Assembly (NCBI GenBank): GCA_026125865.1
Contig: JAHCKI010000174.1
Location: forward strand, 1-5,608
Source of the DNA: Rhodospirillales bacterium
Lineage (GTDB): Bacteria; Pseudomonadota; Alphaproteobacteria; Rhodospirillales; Defluviicoccaceae
Length of the DNA stretch: 5,608 nucleotides
Direction: 5' to 3'
Position numbers and translations under genes: made by a program. The notes under the pieces are model-generated. The model had not been told where the DNA came from, ran no database searches, and saw only the letters and a list, made by a program, of their open reading frames with translations. This document shows, one piece after another, positions 1-5,608 of this stretch; the stretch's first letter is position 1; the number at the start of each line of letters is the position of its first letter.

Positions 1-1
1 C

Positions 2-2188
2 GGCGGTGTCATCCGTCAGCTGGAAGCAAACGCCGATCTCGCCGATGGAATCCTGTCCATCGGCCGGATCGCCGCCCTTCTCCCCGGCGCCACCGACGTG
101 ACGCTTTCCGGCTCGGCGACCACGACGGATCGCCCCCAATTCGACGGTCAGGTCACGGTGGAATCGGACGACCTGCGCGGCGTTCTGCGCTGGCTCGCGG
201 TCGATATCCAGGGTTTGCCGGCGGGGCGCTTCCGTTCGCTTTCGCTGACTACGGCCGTGAGCGCATCGTCGGCGCGTATCGAGGCGCGCGATCTAGCGTT
301 GACGCTCGACGGCTCGACCATCACGGGCGGCGTCGTCTGGGATGAGGGCGGCACCCCGCCACTGTCGGCAGACCTCACCGTAGACCGATTGGACGTCGAT
401 GGCCTGATCCCGACGCACGTAAACACAAACACAGGGGCAGTCGTTCCGCCGTCGGACGCAAACAGCAAACGCCCATCGACACCCGCGCCCCCCACAGGTG
501 TGGGCGGTGGGCTGAACACCGACCTGCGCCTGCGCGTGAACTCGCTGGCGTTCCAAGGCGTTCGCGCCGCCAATGTCGTTTTGGACGGCACCTTCCGCAA
601 GGACGAACTGCAGCTTCGACGACTGAGCGTCGGCAATATCGCCGGTGCGTCTGGGTGGGTTTCCGGCGTCGTCAGCGGCCTCACCGATACCATCACATTC
701 GAAGACATGAACTTCGAAATCGACGTTCCCGAACCGGCGCGGTTGTTGCCGGTATTCACGCTCAACGTTCCGAAAATGGCGAGAAAGATCGGCACCCTCA
801 CCAGCTACGGCCGGATCGCGGGCACCGCCGACGAAGCAACAATCGACGTCACCCTCATGACTGCCGGGGCCGAATTCAACACGACCGGCACCATAACGAT
901 GGACCCCGACAACCCGGCTTTCTCCGGGAAAGCCGGCTTGCGCCATCCCGACCTGAGTGTCCTCCTCCGCGCCCTTGGCGTCGACTATCTCCCCGCCGGT
1001 GAAACCGGAAAGACCGATATCGCGGCGAGTGTCACCGCCGGCCGGGACAAACTGGCACTTGAAGACCTTGAGGGATTGCTGGCGGGTGTTTCCGTTCAAG
1101 GCTCCCTGGGCATGGACCTTTCTGCCCCGCGTCCAGCAGTCACCGCCGACCTCACCACCGAAATCATCGCCCTGGATCGGCTCCTGCCCAACAACCGTCA
1201 CAAAGCCGAGGCTTGGCAATTGCTGCCGGCGTCATGGACGGCGACCGCCCGACCGACCGCCCGACCGACCGCGAGGACACGATCGGGTGTCGTCCCCGCC
1301 TCGGTCCATGCGCGTTGGCCGCGAACGCCCTTTCGTCTAGCCGAACTGACCGCTGTCGACGCCGACGCGCGGCTGCGCTCGAAAGCGATCCAATACGACA
1401 ATTTCGAACTGGAAAACGCCGAACTGACAATGACCCTGGAGAACGGTGTCCTGGCGTTCGAAAAACTCACCGGTCAGTTGTTCGGCGGGGCCTTCAACGC
1501 GACGGGACGCTTGACGGCAGCGACGGCGGCGGCGCCCACCATCCAGTTGAAAGCGGATCTGATGGACGCCGACCTTCGCCGGTTCTCGCGAGCGATGGAT
1601 TGGCAGGCCGTATCCAGCGGCCGCGGCGATGTGAATGTAACACTGGCGAGCAGCGGACAAAGCATGTCCGAGTTGATTTCCGGGCTCAACGGAAACACCG
1701 CGTTGTCATTCCGCGATGTAAATGTTTCCGACAATGCCAGCACCAGCCCGGAACCGCTGTTGAGGGTCCTGAAGGCGCTCGACCAGCTCGGCGTCTTGTT
1801 GACGGCTGGGAAACTCTCGAAATCGAGCGCGGATGTCACCGCCACCACTCGGATCGTCGACGGCGTGGCCAAATCCGACGACATCCGGCTGACCTACTTC
1901 TGGGGAACAGGAGACGCTCAGGGAACGCTGGACCTGCCCGCGTGGACGATCGATGCCTCCGGCAAGGTCCGGGCCGCTCCCAACGTCTGGAATCAGTTAC
2001 TGTCCAGATTGGGCGGCATGAAGCCGCCGAGCGCCATCGACTTCACCGTCCGTGGCCCCATCGACGACGCCGACGTTCGCGTCAACACCCGCGCCCTCTC
2101 CTTGATCGTACCCGTACCCGGCGTCGGCCTCATCGAGCGCGGCATCGGAAACGTCCTCGACACCCTGATCCCCAGCCCACAGAACTGA
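2..2188 (+). CDS. AsmA family protein, C-terminal 728 residues (5' partial)
   Basis: The reading frame is open from base 2, so the true start lies upstream of the window. The GTG at 98 is an internal codon, not a convincing start: coding continues above it (GGVIRQLEANADLADG) and no Shine-Dalgarno sequence precedes it. The visible product is rich in short beta-strand repeats of the type 'L-x-x-x-x-G-x-L-x-x-x-G'. The clearest stretch lies around residues 467-507 (NAELTMTLENGVLAFEKLTG, then LFGGAFNATGRL). An AsmA_2-like C-terminal region follows, from about 535 to the end (SGRGDVNVTLASSG, later DFTVRGPIDDADV). Family members are inner-membrane-anchored periplasmic proteins with a lipid-lined beta groove, linked to phospholipid transport and outer-membrane assembly. 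The N-terminal membrane helix would lie outside the window. A Pro/Thr/Gly-rich linker spans about residues 139-171, and a TARP repeat starts at residue 415. The gene converges on the next one with only 17 bp between stop codons. The family call is firm; the exact paralogue is not determined. Confidence 0.87.
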   Translation, partial: GGVIRQLEANADLADGILSIGRIAALLPGATDVTLSGSATTTDRPQFDGQVTVESDDLRGVLRWLAVDIQGLPAGRFRSLSLTTAVSASSARIEARDLALTLDGSTITGGVVWDEGGTPPLSADLTVDRLDVDGLIPTHVNTNTGAVVPPSDANSKRPSTPAPPTGVGGGLNTDLRLRVNSLAFQGVRAANVVLDGTFRKDELQLRRLSVGNIAGASGWVSGVVSGLTDTITFEDMNFEIDVPEPARLLPVFTLNVPKMARKIGTLTSYGRIAGTADEATIDVTLMTAGAEFNTTGTITMDPDNPAFSGKAGLRHPDLSVLLRALGVDYLPAGETGKTDIAASVTAGRDKLALEDLEGLLAGVSVQGSLGMDLSAPRPAVTADLTTEIIALDRLLPNNRHKAEAWQLLPASWTATARPTARPTARTRSGVVPASVHARWPRTPFRLAELTAVDADARLRSKAIQYDNFELENAELTMTLENGVLAFEKLTGQLFGGAFNATGRLTAATAAAPTIQLKADLMDADLRRFSRAMDWQAVSSGRGDVNVTLASSGQSMSELISGLNGNTALSFRDVNVSDNASTSPEPLLRVLKALDQLGVLLTAGKLSKSSADVTATTRIVDGVAKSDDIRLTYFWGTGDAQGTLDLPAWTIDASGKVRAAPNVWNQLLSRLGGMKPPSAIDFTVRGPIDDADVRVNTRALSLIVPVPGVGLIERGIGNVLDTLIPSPQN
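1244..1272 (+). repeat. 12-bp tandem repeat inside the AsmA-family gene
   Basis: Two exact copies of ACCGCCCGACCG (1244-1255 and 1256-1267) are followed by a partial third copy, ACCGC. The unit is four codons long, so it stays in frame and encodes TARP-TARP-TA. A gain or loss of one unit would change the protein by four residues without a frameshift. It lies between two beta-rich segments, in a basic, Pro-rich loop. Confidence 0.85.
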
Positions 2189-2205
2189 AACGGGCTCTTG
2201 TCCGC

Positions 2206-3240
2206 TTACCCTTGCTCCATCTTGTCGAAAAGGAGTTGTAGCGAGGGGTGGATGTTGGGGGAGCGCTCCTTGATGAAGGCGAGCAGGGCGCGTTCGTTGT
2301 CGTGTAGAATACCGTCCTTGTCGATGCGTTGCAGCAGCCAGGCCGCTTCCGCTTCGTCGATCGCTTCGCGGACTTCGGCCTCCGATTGTTGCGCGCGCAG
2401 CCGCTCCTCCTGCTCGCGCTTGGCATGGGTTCCGAACAGGTCGGCCGCCTTCCATCGCTCCTTGAAGCCGCCGTGCCCGAGAGAGGAGGCCATGCCTCGG
2501 AGCACCTGCCCGACACCGCGACGATCGCTCAGCCAGGCTTCACGGCGCCTTGCTTCATCGGCGCTGGGCGCTTGCGGCGCGCCGCGCGGGAACATCAGAT
2601 GGGAGGCGATCGTCGTGACGAACAACTCCCGCCAGCTCGCCGCGTTTTCCCGTTGGATGGTCGCGTCGTTGAGATCGAAAAGCAGATCCGCCTCGCGGCG
2701 TGTGATGGTCAGACTGCCGCCGGCGCCACTGGCGTAGACGAGCCGGCGAATGATTTCCACGTCGGCTTCGTCGATGACGTTGGCACGCCGTCGCTCGGGT
2801 CCGAACAGGATACCGCCGCCGCCGAGAACCGTGCTCTTGACCTCGGTCAGAGCCAGCACAATGACGTCATCGGGACAGTGCCGCGCCCAATGGCAGATGT
2901 TGATGACAAGCTCCAGCTCGGTGACGCTATCGACGCGCCCGTCGCGCGTCACGCGCTCGATCAGAAACCGGGCGGCGTCGTCGCTGAGGTAGCCGCTCGG
3001 GTTCTGTTTCCAAACGAAAAAATCCGTCAGCGTATCGACGAAGAAATCATTCCAGGCCGCGTCCTTGTGCAGGCAACGGTCATTCAGATCGAACAGCAGC
3101 TCAGCCTCCACGCGCGCGACGCGGCCGTCCCGAAAGACATCCCGACGCAACGCCTGGACATCGGCGGCGGTGATATGCCCGGCGCGCAGAATGGGCTCCA
3201 CCAGTTGGTCAATGCGCGGTTCCAAATCGATCGTTTCCAT
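2206..3240 (-). CDS. Unrecognised 344-aa protein with duplicated TerB-like/EF-hand-like DG-loop helical modules
   Basis: I do not recognise a named family. The start at 3240 (METIDLEPRI) is chosen because GGAGG lies 5 nt upstream; a frame extension to 3357 exists but has no such support. The protein is predicted soluble, acidic and helical, with no signal peptide or membrane span. Four modules are visible. A1 (about 27-77) has FRDGRVARVEAELLFDLND, then AAWNDFFVDTL. B1 (about 85-134) has AARFLIERVTRDGRVDSV. A2 (about 159-217) has SLTITRREADLLFDLND, then ASWRELFVTTI. B2 (about 295-341) has EAAWLLQRIDKDGILHDNE. A1 matches A2 and B1 matches B2, so the protein is an A-B-A-B duplication. The DG-x-[VIL]-x-x-x-E loop followed by a helix recalls TerB-type or EF-hand loops; B2 fits an EF-hand loop except Arg at position 1, and A2 has lost its Asp (GG). 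A charged, probably coiled-coil stretch (260-300) separates A2 from B2. Metal binding or stress sensing is only an inference. It is divergent from the peroxiredoxin gene. Confidence 0.85.
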   Translation of the reverse strand: METIDLEPRIDQLVEPILRAGHITAADVQALRRDVFRDGRVARVEAELLFDLNDRCLHKDAAWNDFFVDTLTDFFVWKQNPSGYLSDDAARFLIERVTRDGRVDSVTELELVINICHWARHCPDDVIVLALTEVKSTVLGGGGILFGPERRRANVIDEADVEIIRRLVYASGAGGSLTITRREADLLFDLNDATIQRENAASWRELFVTTIASHLMFPRGAPQAPSADEARRREAWLSDRRGVGQVLRGMASSLGHGGFKERWKAADLFGTHAKREQEERLRAQQSEAEVREAIDEAEAAWLLQRIDKDGILHDNERALLAFIKERSPNIHPSLQLLFDKMEQG

Positions 3241-3493
3241 GGGCGCCTCCAACGCTGTCTGTGTGTTCCCGGCCGCGCACAGTGCAACAAGGCTCCCATA
3301 TACGCAACCAAAAAGTGCAATGCGATCAGTGTTGTCACTCCAAAAGAGCAATCTCAACCTGGCATGGCAGAACTATCGCCCTTTATCAAAAACCACCGGT
3401 GTTCATTTTCCGATTTGTCCGGCATAGTGCGGCGCTGCCGGGGGTGCCTCGCCGTGCCGCGTGTCGGGTTTGCGCTTCGAATCGGAAACGGCC
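3241..3493. other. Upstream half of the divergent intergenic region, no gene seen
   Basis: The 253 bp between the repeat-protein start and the peroxiredoxin promoter hold the minus-strand gene's RBS. The stretch 3298-3420 is more AT-rich than the coding sequence around it, as expected for a promoter region. A minus-strand promoter must lie here or further right, but I cannot pick convincing -35/-10 elements. Reading frames crossing the stretch on both strands show no recognisable protein and have no ribosome binding site. Confidence 0.5.
3246..3250 (-). promoter_or_regulatory. Ribosome binding site of the repeat-protein gene
   Basis: On the minus strand this reads GGAGG, followed by CGCCC and then the ATG whose first base is 3240. 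It is a perfect Shine-Dalgarno core at a 5-nt spacing, and it decides the start against the in-frame ATG at 3357. Confidence 0.8.
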
Positions 3494-3521
3494 TTGACAC
3501 GCCGATAGAATCTCATACATT
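3494..3521 (+). promoter_or_regulatory. Predicted sigma-70-type promoter of the peroxiredoxin gene
   Basis: A perfect -35 hexamer TTGACA (3494-3499) is followed after 16 bp by TACATT (3516-3521), a 4-of-6 match to the -10 consensus. TAGAAT at 3521-3526 is a better -10 hexamer (5 of 6), but at 21 bp it is too far from the -35. Transcription would start near 3528 and give a leader of about 110 nt. The -10 overlaps the left end of the palindrome at 3520-3534, so a protein bound there would block RNA polymerase. Confidence 0.6.
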
Positions 3522-3534
3522 AGAATAATTCTAA
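3520..3534. promoter_or_regulatory. Fur-superfamily (Irr/PerR-like) operator, perfect 15-bp palindrome
   Basis: The sequence TTAGAATAATTCTAA is a perfect inverted repeat with 7-bp arms around one central base. It has the 7-1-7 geometry of Fur-family operators. It differs from the PerR box TTATAATnATTATAA only by a symmetrical T-to-G/A-to-C change, and it closely resembles the TTAGAA...TTCTAA core of the alphaproteobacterial Irr (ICE) box. It overlaps the -10 region and predicted start site, the usual position for a repressor. Another TAGAAT lies 15 bp upstream (3506-3511) and could be an extra half-site. Which regulator binds (PerR, Irr or Fur/Mur) cannot be told from the sequence. Confidence 0.65.
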
Positions 3535-3608
3535 GATATTTCGCGTGATGTTCGGCGCCGGATGACCTTCACCGCCCGATCATCACACCGGCCTCGGATC
3601 AACAAACC

Positions 3609-3628
3609 GCGATAGATAGCGATAGATA
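3609..3628 (+). repeat. 10-bp tandem repeat in the peroxiredoxin leader
   Basis: Two exact copies of GCGATAGATA sit head to tail just upstream of the peroxiredoxin start and run into GAGAGATCAGGA. The unit contains repeated GATA, giving an unusually purine-rich, unstructured stretch right before the ribosome binding site. Confidence 0.75.
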
Positions 3629-3636
3629 GAGAGATC

Positions 3637-3640
3637 AGGA
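3637..3640 (+). promoter_or_regulatory. Likely ribosome binding site of the peroxiredoxin gene
   Basis: AGGA abuts the ATG at 3641 with no spacer, but lies 6 nt before the second ATG at 3647. This favours 3647 (MQTTVPNVTFK) as the main start. A weaker GAGAG at 3629-3633 is spaced 7 nt from the ATG at 3641, so the outer start cannot be excluded. Confidence 0.5.
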
Positions 3641-4177
3641 ATGACCATGCAAACCACTGTCCCCAACGTGACCTTCAAGACCCGGGTTCGCAATGAAGCC
3701 CTGGGCGGCCCCAATCCGTTCGAGTGGAAGGACCTGACCAGCGACGAGATCTTCAAGGGTAAGAAGGTCGTCCTGTTCGCGCTGCCGGGCGCCTTCACGC
3801 CCACGTGCTCCACCACCCACTTGCCCCGCTATGAGGAACTGTACAACGACTTCAAGGGGCTTGGAGTAGACAAGGTTGTCTGTCTCTCGGTCAACGACGC
3901 CTTTGTCATGTTCCAGTGGGGCAAGGCGCAGGACGCCGAGAATGTATTTCTGCTGCCCGACGGCAACGGCGAGTTCAGCCGCAAGATGGGTATGCTGGTC
4001 GACAAATCCAATCTCGGATTCGGCATGCGTTCCTGGCGTTATTCCATGTACGTCGTCGATGGCGAAATCCGGAAGATGTTCATCGAGCCCGAGTACGGCG
4101 ACAACTGCCCCACCGACCCCTTCGAGGTTTCCGACGCGGACACCATGCTCACCTACCTCAAGGGCGCGAGCAAATAG
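3641..4177 (+). CDS. Peroxiredoxin, Prx5 / AhpC-TSA 'redoxin' type
   Basis: This is a cytoplasmic thiol peroxidase that reduces hydrogen peroxide and organic hydroperoxides. Numbering is from the ATG at 3641 (178 aa); a start at 3647 would shorten it by two residues. The Prx5 active site is explicit: LPGAFTPTCSTTHLPRYEEL places the peroxidatic cysteine at C56, with P49, T53 and P54 conserved. R133 in RSWRYSMYV matches the catalytic arginine of human PRDX5. C156 in GDNCPTDPFEVSDADTML falls where PRDX5 carries its resolving cysteine, so a two-cysteine cycle is possible; C81 is a third cysteine. The length fits a single redoxin domain. There is no C-terminal glutaredoxin domain of the kind fused in Haemophilus-type hybrids, so a separate thioredoxin or glutaredoxin must recycle it. 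The gene has its own promoter overlapped by a Fur-family palindrome and its own terminator, so it is probably monocistronic and peroxide- or iron-regulated. The family call is firm; the reductant is unknown. Confidence 0.95.
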   Translation: MTMQTTVPNVTFKTRVRNEALGGPNPFEWKDLTSDEIFKGKKVVLFALPGAFTPTCSTTHLPRYEELYNDFKGLGVDKVVCLSVNDAFVMFQWGKAQDAENVFLLPDGNGEFSRKMGMLVDKSNLGFGMRSWRYSMYVVDGEIRKMFIEPEYGDNCPTDPFEVSDADTMLTYLKGASK

Positions 4178-4185
4178 CAACGATC

Positions 4186-4224
4186 GGTTCGTGAACCAAC
4201 CGGGATAGTGGCATATCCGCCACT
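4186..4224. repeat. Two short inverted repeats after the peroxiredoxin gene
   Basis: GGTTC-GT-GAACC (4186-4197) and AGTGGC-ATATCC-GCCACT (4207-4224) are small perfect hairpins between the stop codon and the main terminator. Neither is followed by a T-run, so they are not themselves convincing intrinsic terminators. They may stabilise the mRNA 3' end or be chance. Confidence 0.45.
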
Positions 4225-4240
4225 GCACCCGACATTTCGT

Positions 4241-4275
4241 GGAGCCCCGACCGCCAATGGCGTCGGGGCTCCTTT
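4241..4275 (+). terminator. Rho-independent terminator of the peroxiredoxin gene
   Basis: GGAGCCCCGAC (4241-4251) pairs perfectly with GTCGGGGCTCC (4262-4272). The loop can pair further (GCC-AAT-GGC) with one bulged C. A short TTT follows, then GCGTTT. The stem is long and GC-rich but the T-run is short, so termination may be partial. It separates the peroxiredoxin transcript from glgX. Confidence 0.75.
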
Positions 4276-4292
4276 GCGTTTCCGTTCGCCCA

Positions 4293-4298
4293 TTGACA
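4293..4298 (+). promoter_or_regulatory. Possible -35 element for glgX
   Basis: A perfect TTGACA lies just after the peroxiredoxin terminator and 76 bp before the glgX start. No good -10 hexamer is found at 16-18 bp (AGACTT, GACTTT and ACTTTG are all poor). The promoter is therefore only a suggestion and might need an activator. Confidence 0.3.
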
Positions 4299-4374
4299 AA
4301 CGCCCCCGGACTGAAGACTTTGCGGACTGACCTCCACACCAAATTCTCCACCATGTTATGGGCGTGCACAAGGA

Positions 4375-5608
4375 ATGGTAGCAGCGACTTTCAGGGTATG
4401 GCCGGGCAGTCCCTATCCGCGCGGCGCGACATGGGATGGCTCCGGTGTCAACTTCGCGCTTTTCTCGCAACAAGCGGAACGGGTGGATCTGTGCCTGTAC
4501 GATCGACGGGGTACCCGCGAAATCGCCCGCGTCCCCCTTCCGGAATACACCGACGAAGTTTGGCACGGCTATCTGCCGGATGTCAGGCCCGGCCAGCTTT
4601 ACGGCTATCGCGTCCATGGTCCGTACCAGCCCGAGCGCGGGCTGCGCTTCAATCCGTCCAAGCTGCTGCTCGATCCCTATGCCAAGGCGCTCAATGGTGA
4701 TCTCAGATGGGATGACGCTCACTTCGGCTACCGCATCGGCGCGCCGAAAGCGGACCTCGCCATCAGCCGGCGCAACAATTCGCGCTGGATGCCCAAGAGC
4801 CGCGTGGTCGAAAACAATTTTGACTGGGGATACGATGCCCCGCCCAATCATCCCTGGCACGAAACGGTAATCTACGAAGCGCATGTCCGCGGCATGACCA
4901 TGCGCCATCCCGATGTGCCCGCGAAACTGCGCGGCACCTTCGCCGGCCTCAACACACCGGCCGTCATCCGCCACCTTCAGGATCTGGGAGTCACGGCCAT
5001 CGAGTTGTTGCCGGTGCAGGCCTTTCTGCAGGACCGCCACCTTGTCGAGAACGGACTGACCAACTACTGGGGGTACAACACGCTCACCTTCTTCGCCCCC
5101 GAGCCCAGCTACCTCGCCAGCCGCAATATCGACGAGTTCCGCCTGTTCGTCCGCGCCTATCACGCGGCGGGCATCGAGGTGATCCTCGATGTCGTCTACA
5201 ACCACACCGCCGAAGGCAGCGAATTGGGTCCGACACTGTCGTTCCGCGGTATCGACAACGCCGCCTACTATCGTCTCGTCCCTGGCAACGAACGCTACTA
5301 CATGGATTTCACCGGCTGCGGCAATGCCTTCAACCTGCATCATCCGCGGGTGCTGCAGCTCGTCATGGACTCGCTGCGCTATTGGGTCGAGGAGATGCAC
5401 GTCGACGGCTTTCGCTTCGATTTGGCCACGACCCTCGCCCGGGAATCCCACGGCGGCTTCGATCACCACTGCGGCTTCCTCGACGCGATCCGCCAGGATC
5501 CCGTGTTGTCGCGGGTTAAACTGATCGCCGAGCCGTGGGACGTGGGCGACGGCGGCTACCGGCTTGGCGGATTTCCGCCGGGATGGGCCGAATGGAACGA
5601 TCGCTACC
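4375..5608 (+). CDS. glgX: Glycogen debranching enzyme GlgX (isoamylase type, GH13), 3' partial
   Basis: GlgX hydrolyses alpha-1,6 branch linkages of glycogen, mainly the short stubs left by glycogen phosphorylase, in the cytoplasm. The visible 411 residues start with the family's N-terminal motif (RVWPGSPYPRGATWDGSGVN), a CBM48-type domain to about residue 105 (with GLRFNPSKLLLDPYAK at 89-104). The GH13 barrel follows: VIYEAHVRGMT at 165-175, WGYN at 232-235, region I DVVYNH at 272-277, region II DGFRFDLA with nucleophile D349, and region III IAEPWD with acid/base E386. Region IV and the C-terminal beta domain lie beyond the window; family members usually run to roughly 650-750 residues. The ATG at 4375 is the only standard start after the in-frame stop TGA at 4312-4314. 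AAGGA abuts it with no spacer, so initiation may be weak. No other glycogen gene is in view. The frame is intact throughout. Confidence 0.95.
   Translation, partial: MVAATFRVWPGSPYPRGATWDGSGVNFALFSQQAERVDLCLYDRRGTREIARVPLPEYTDEVWHGYLPDVRPGQLYGYRVHGPYQPERGLRFNPSKLLLDPYAKALNGDLRWDDAHFGYRIGAPKADLAISRRNNSRWMPKSRVVENNFDWGYDAPPNHPWHETVIYEAHVRGMTMRHPDVPAKLRGTFAGLNTPAVIRHLQDLGVTAIELLPVQAFLQDRHLVENGLTNYWGYNTLTFFAPEPSYLASRNIDEFRLFVRAYHAAGIEVILDVVYNHTAEGSELGPTLSFRGIDNAAYYRLVPGNERYYMDFTGCGNAFNLHHPRVLQLVMDSLRYWVEEMHVDGFRFDLATTLARESHGGFDHHCGFLDAIRQDPVLSRVKLIAEPWDVGDGGYRLGGFPPGWAEWNDRY

Noticed and set aside
98..100. GTG at 98 as the start of the AsmA-family gene
   Set aside because: The frame is open to the left edge with family-like sequence and no ribosome binding site precedes this codon, so the gene is truncated by the window edge.
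293..1219. 308-codon - strand frame opposite the AsmA-family gene
   Set aside because: No recognisable domain or ribosome binding site, and the + strand frame shows AsmA-type beta repeats.
2189..2205. Bidirectional terminator between the convergent AsmA and repeat-protein genes
   Set aside because: The 17-bp gap and adjacent coding ends show no good stem-loop with a T-run on either strand.
1213..2241. 342-codon + strand frame overlapping the AsmA-family gene
   Set aside because: Arg/His-rich composition typical of an out-of-frame reading; the AsmA frame continues unbroken through it.
3241..3357. N-terminal extension of the repeat-protein gene to the ATG at 3357, with a signal-peptide-like hydrophobic stretch
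   Set aside because: The added 39 residues (MRLLFWSDNTDRIALFG...) have no Shine-Dalgarno support, whereas the ATG at 3240 has GGAGG at a 5-nt spacing; the stretch is better read as untranslated promoter and leader.
2329..3528. 399-codon open frame on the + strand opposite the repeat-protein gene
   Set aside because: It is the antisense shadow of a GC-rich gene: no ribosome binding site at its start, no recognisable domain, while the minus-strand frame has a perfect GGAGG and clear internal protein repeats.
4153..5469. 438-codon open frame on the - strand opposite glgX
   Set aside because: The + strand encodes GlgX with all expected GH13 motifs through this stretch; the long antisense frame is a by-product of high GC.

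Overview
The window is a GC-rich stretch of a Gram-negative proteobacterial chromosome. An alphaproteobacterium is the most likely source, because it carries an outer-membrane-associated AsmA-type gene, a bacterial Prx5-type peroxiredoxin, and a Fur-superfamily operator resembling the Irr/PerR type. That placement is an inference. The genes look like ordinary chromosomal housekeeping or stress genes. I see no phage, transposon, CRISPR, tRNA or rRNA signal.

Layout from left to right. (1) The C-terminal 728 residues of a large AsmA-family protein occupy 2-2188 on the + strand, with the start outside the window. (2) It converges, with a 17-bp gap, on a minus-strand gene at 3240-2206. That gene encodes an unrecognised 344-residue protein built as an internal A-B-A-B duplication of helical modules, each centred on a DG (TerB-like or EF-hand-like) loop. 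(3) A 400-bp divergent intergenic region (3241-3640) holds a TTGACA promoter overlapped by a perfect 15-bp palindrome of the Fur/PerR/Irr kind, followed by a leader of about 110 bp with a small GATA-type tandem repeat. (4) A Prx5-family peroxiredoxin gene (3641-4177, +) follows and is closed by a strong hairpin terminator (4241-4275). (5) After a 197-bp gap, glgX (glycogen debranching enzyme) starts at 4375 on the + strand and runs off the right edge, with the glycosidase nucleophile and acid/base residues both in view.

The four genes do not form one operon. AsmA and the repeat protein converge, the repeat protein and peroxiredoxin diverge, and a terminator separates peroxiredoxin from glgX. 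The most informative points are the operator-promoter overlap upstream of the peroxiredoxin, which predicts peroxide- or iron/haem-responsive repression by a Fur-family protein, and the duplicated DG-loop protein, for which I know no described function. I found no convincing evidence for a wholly new multi-gene system.
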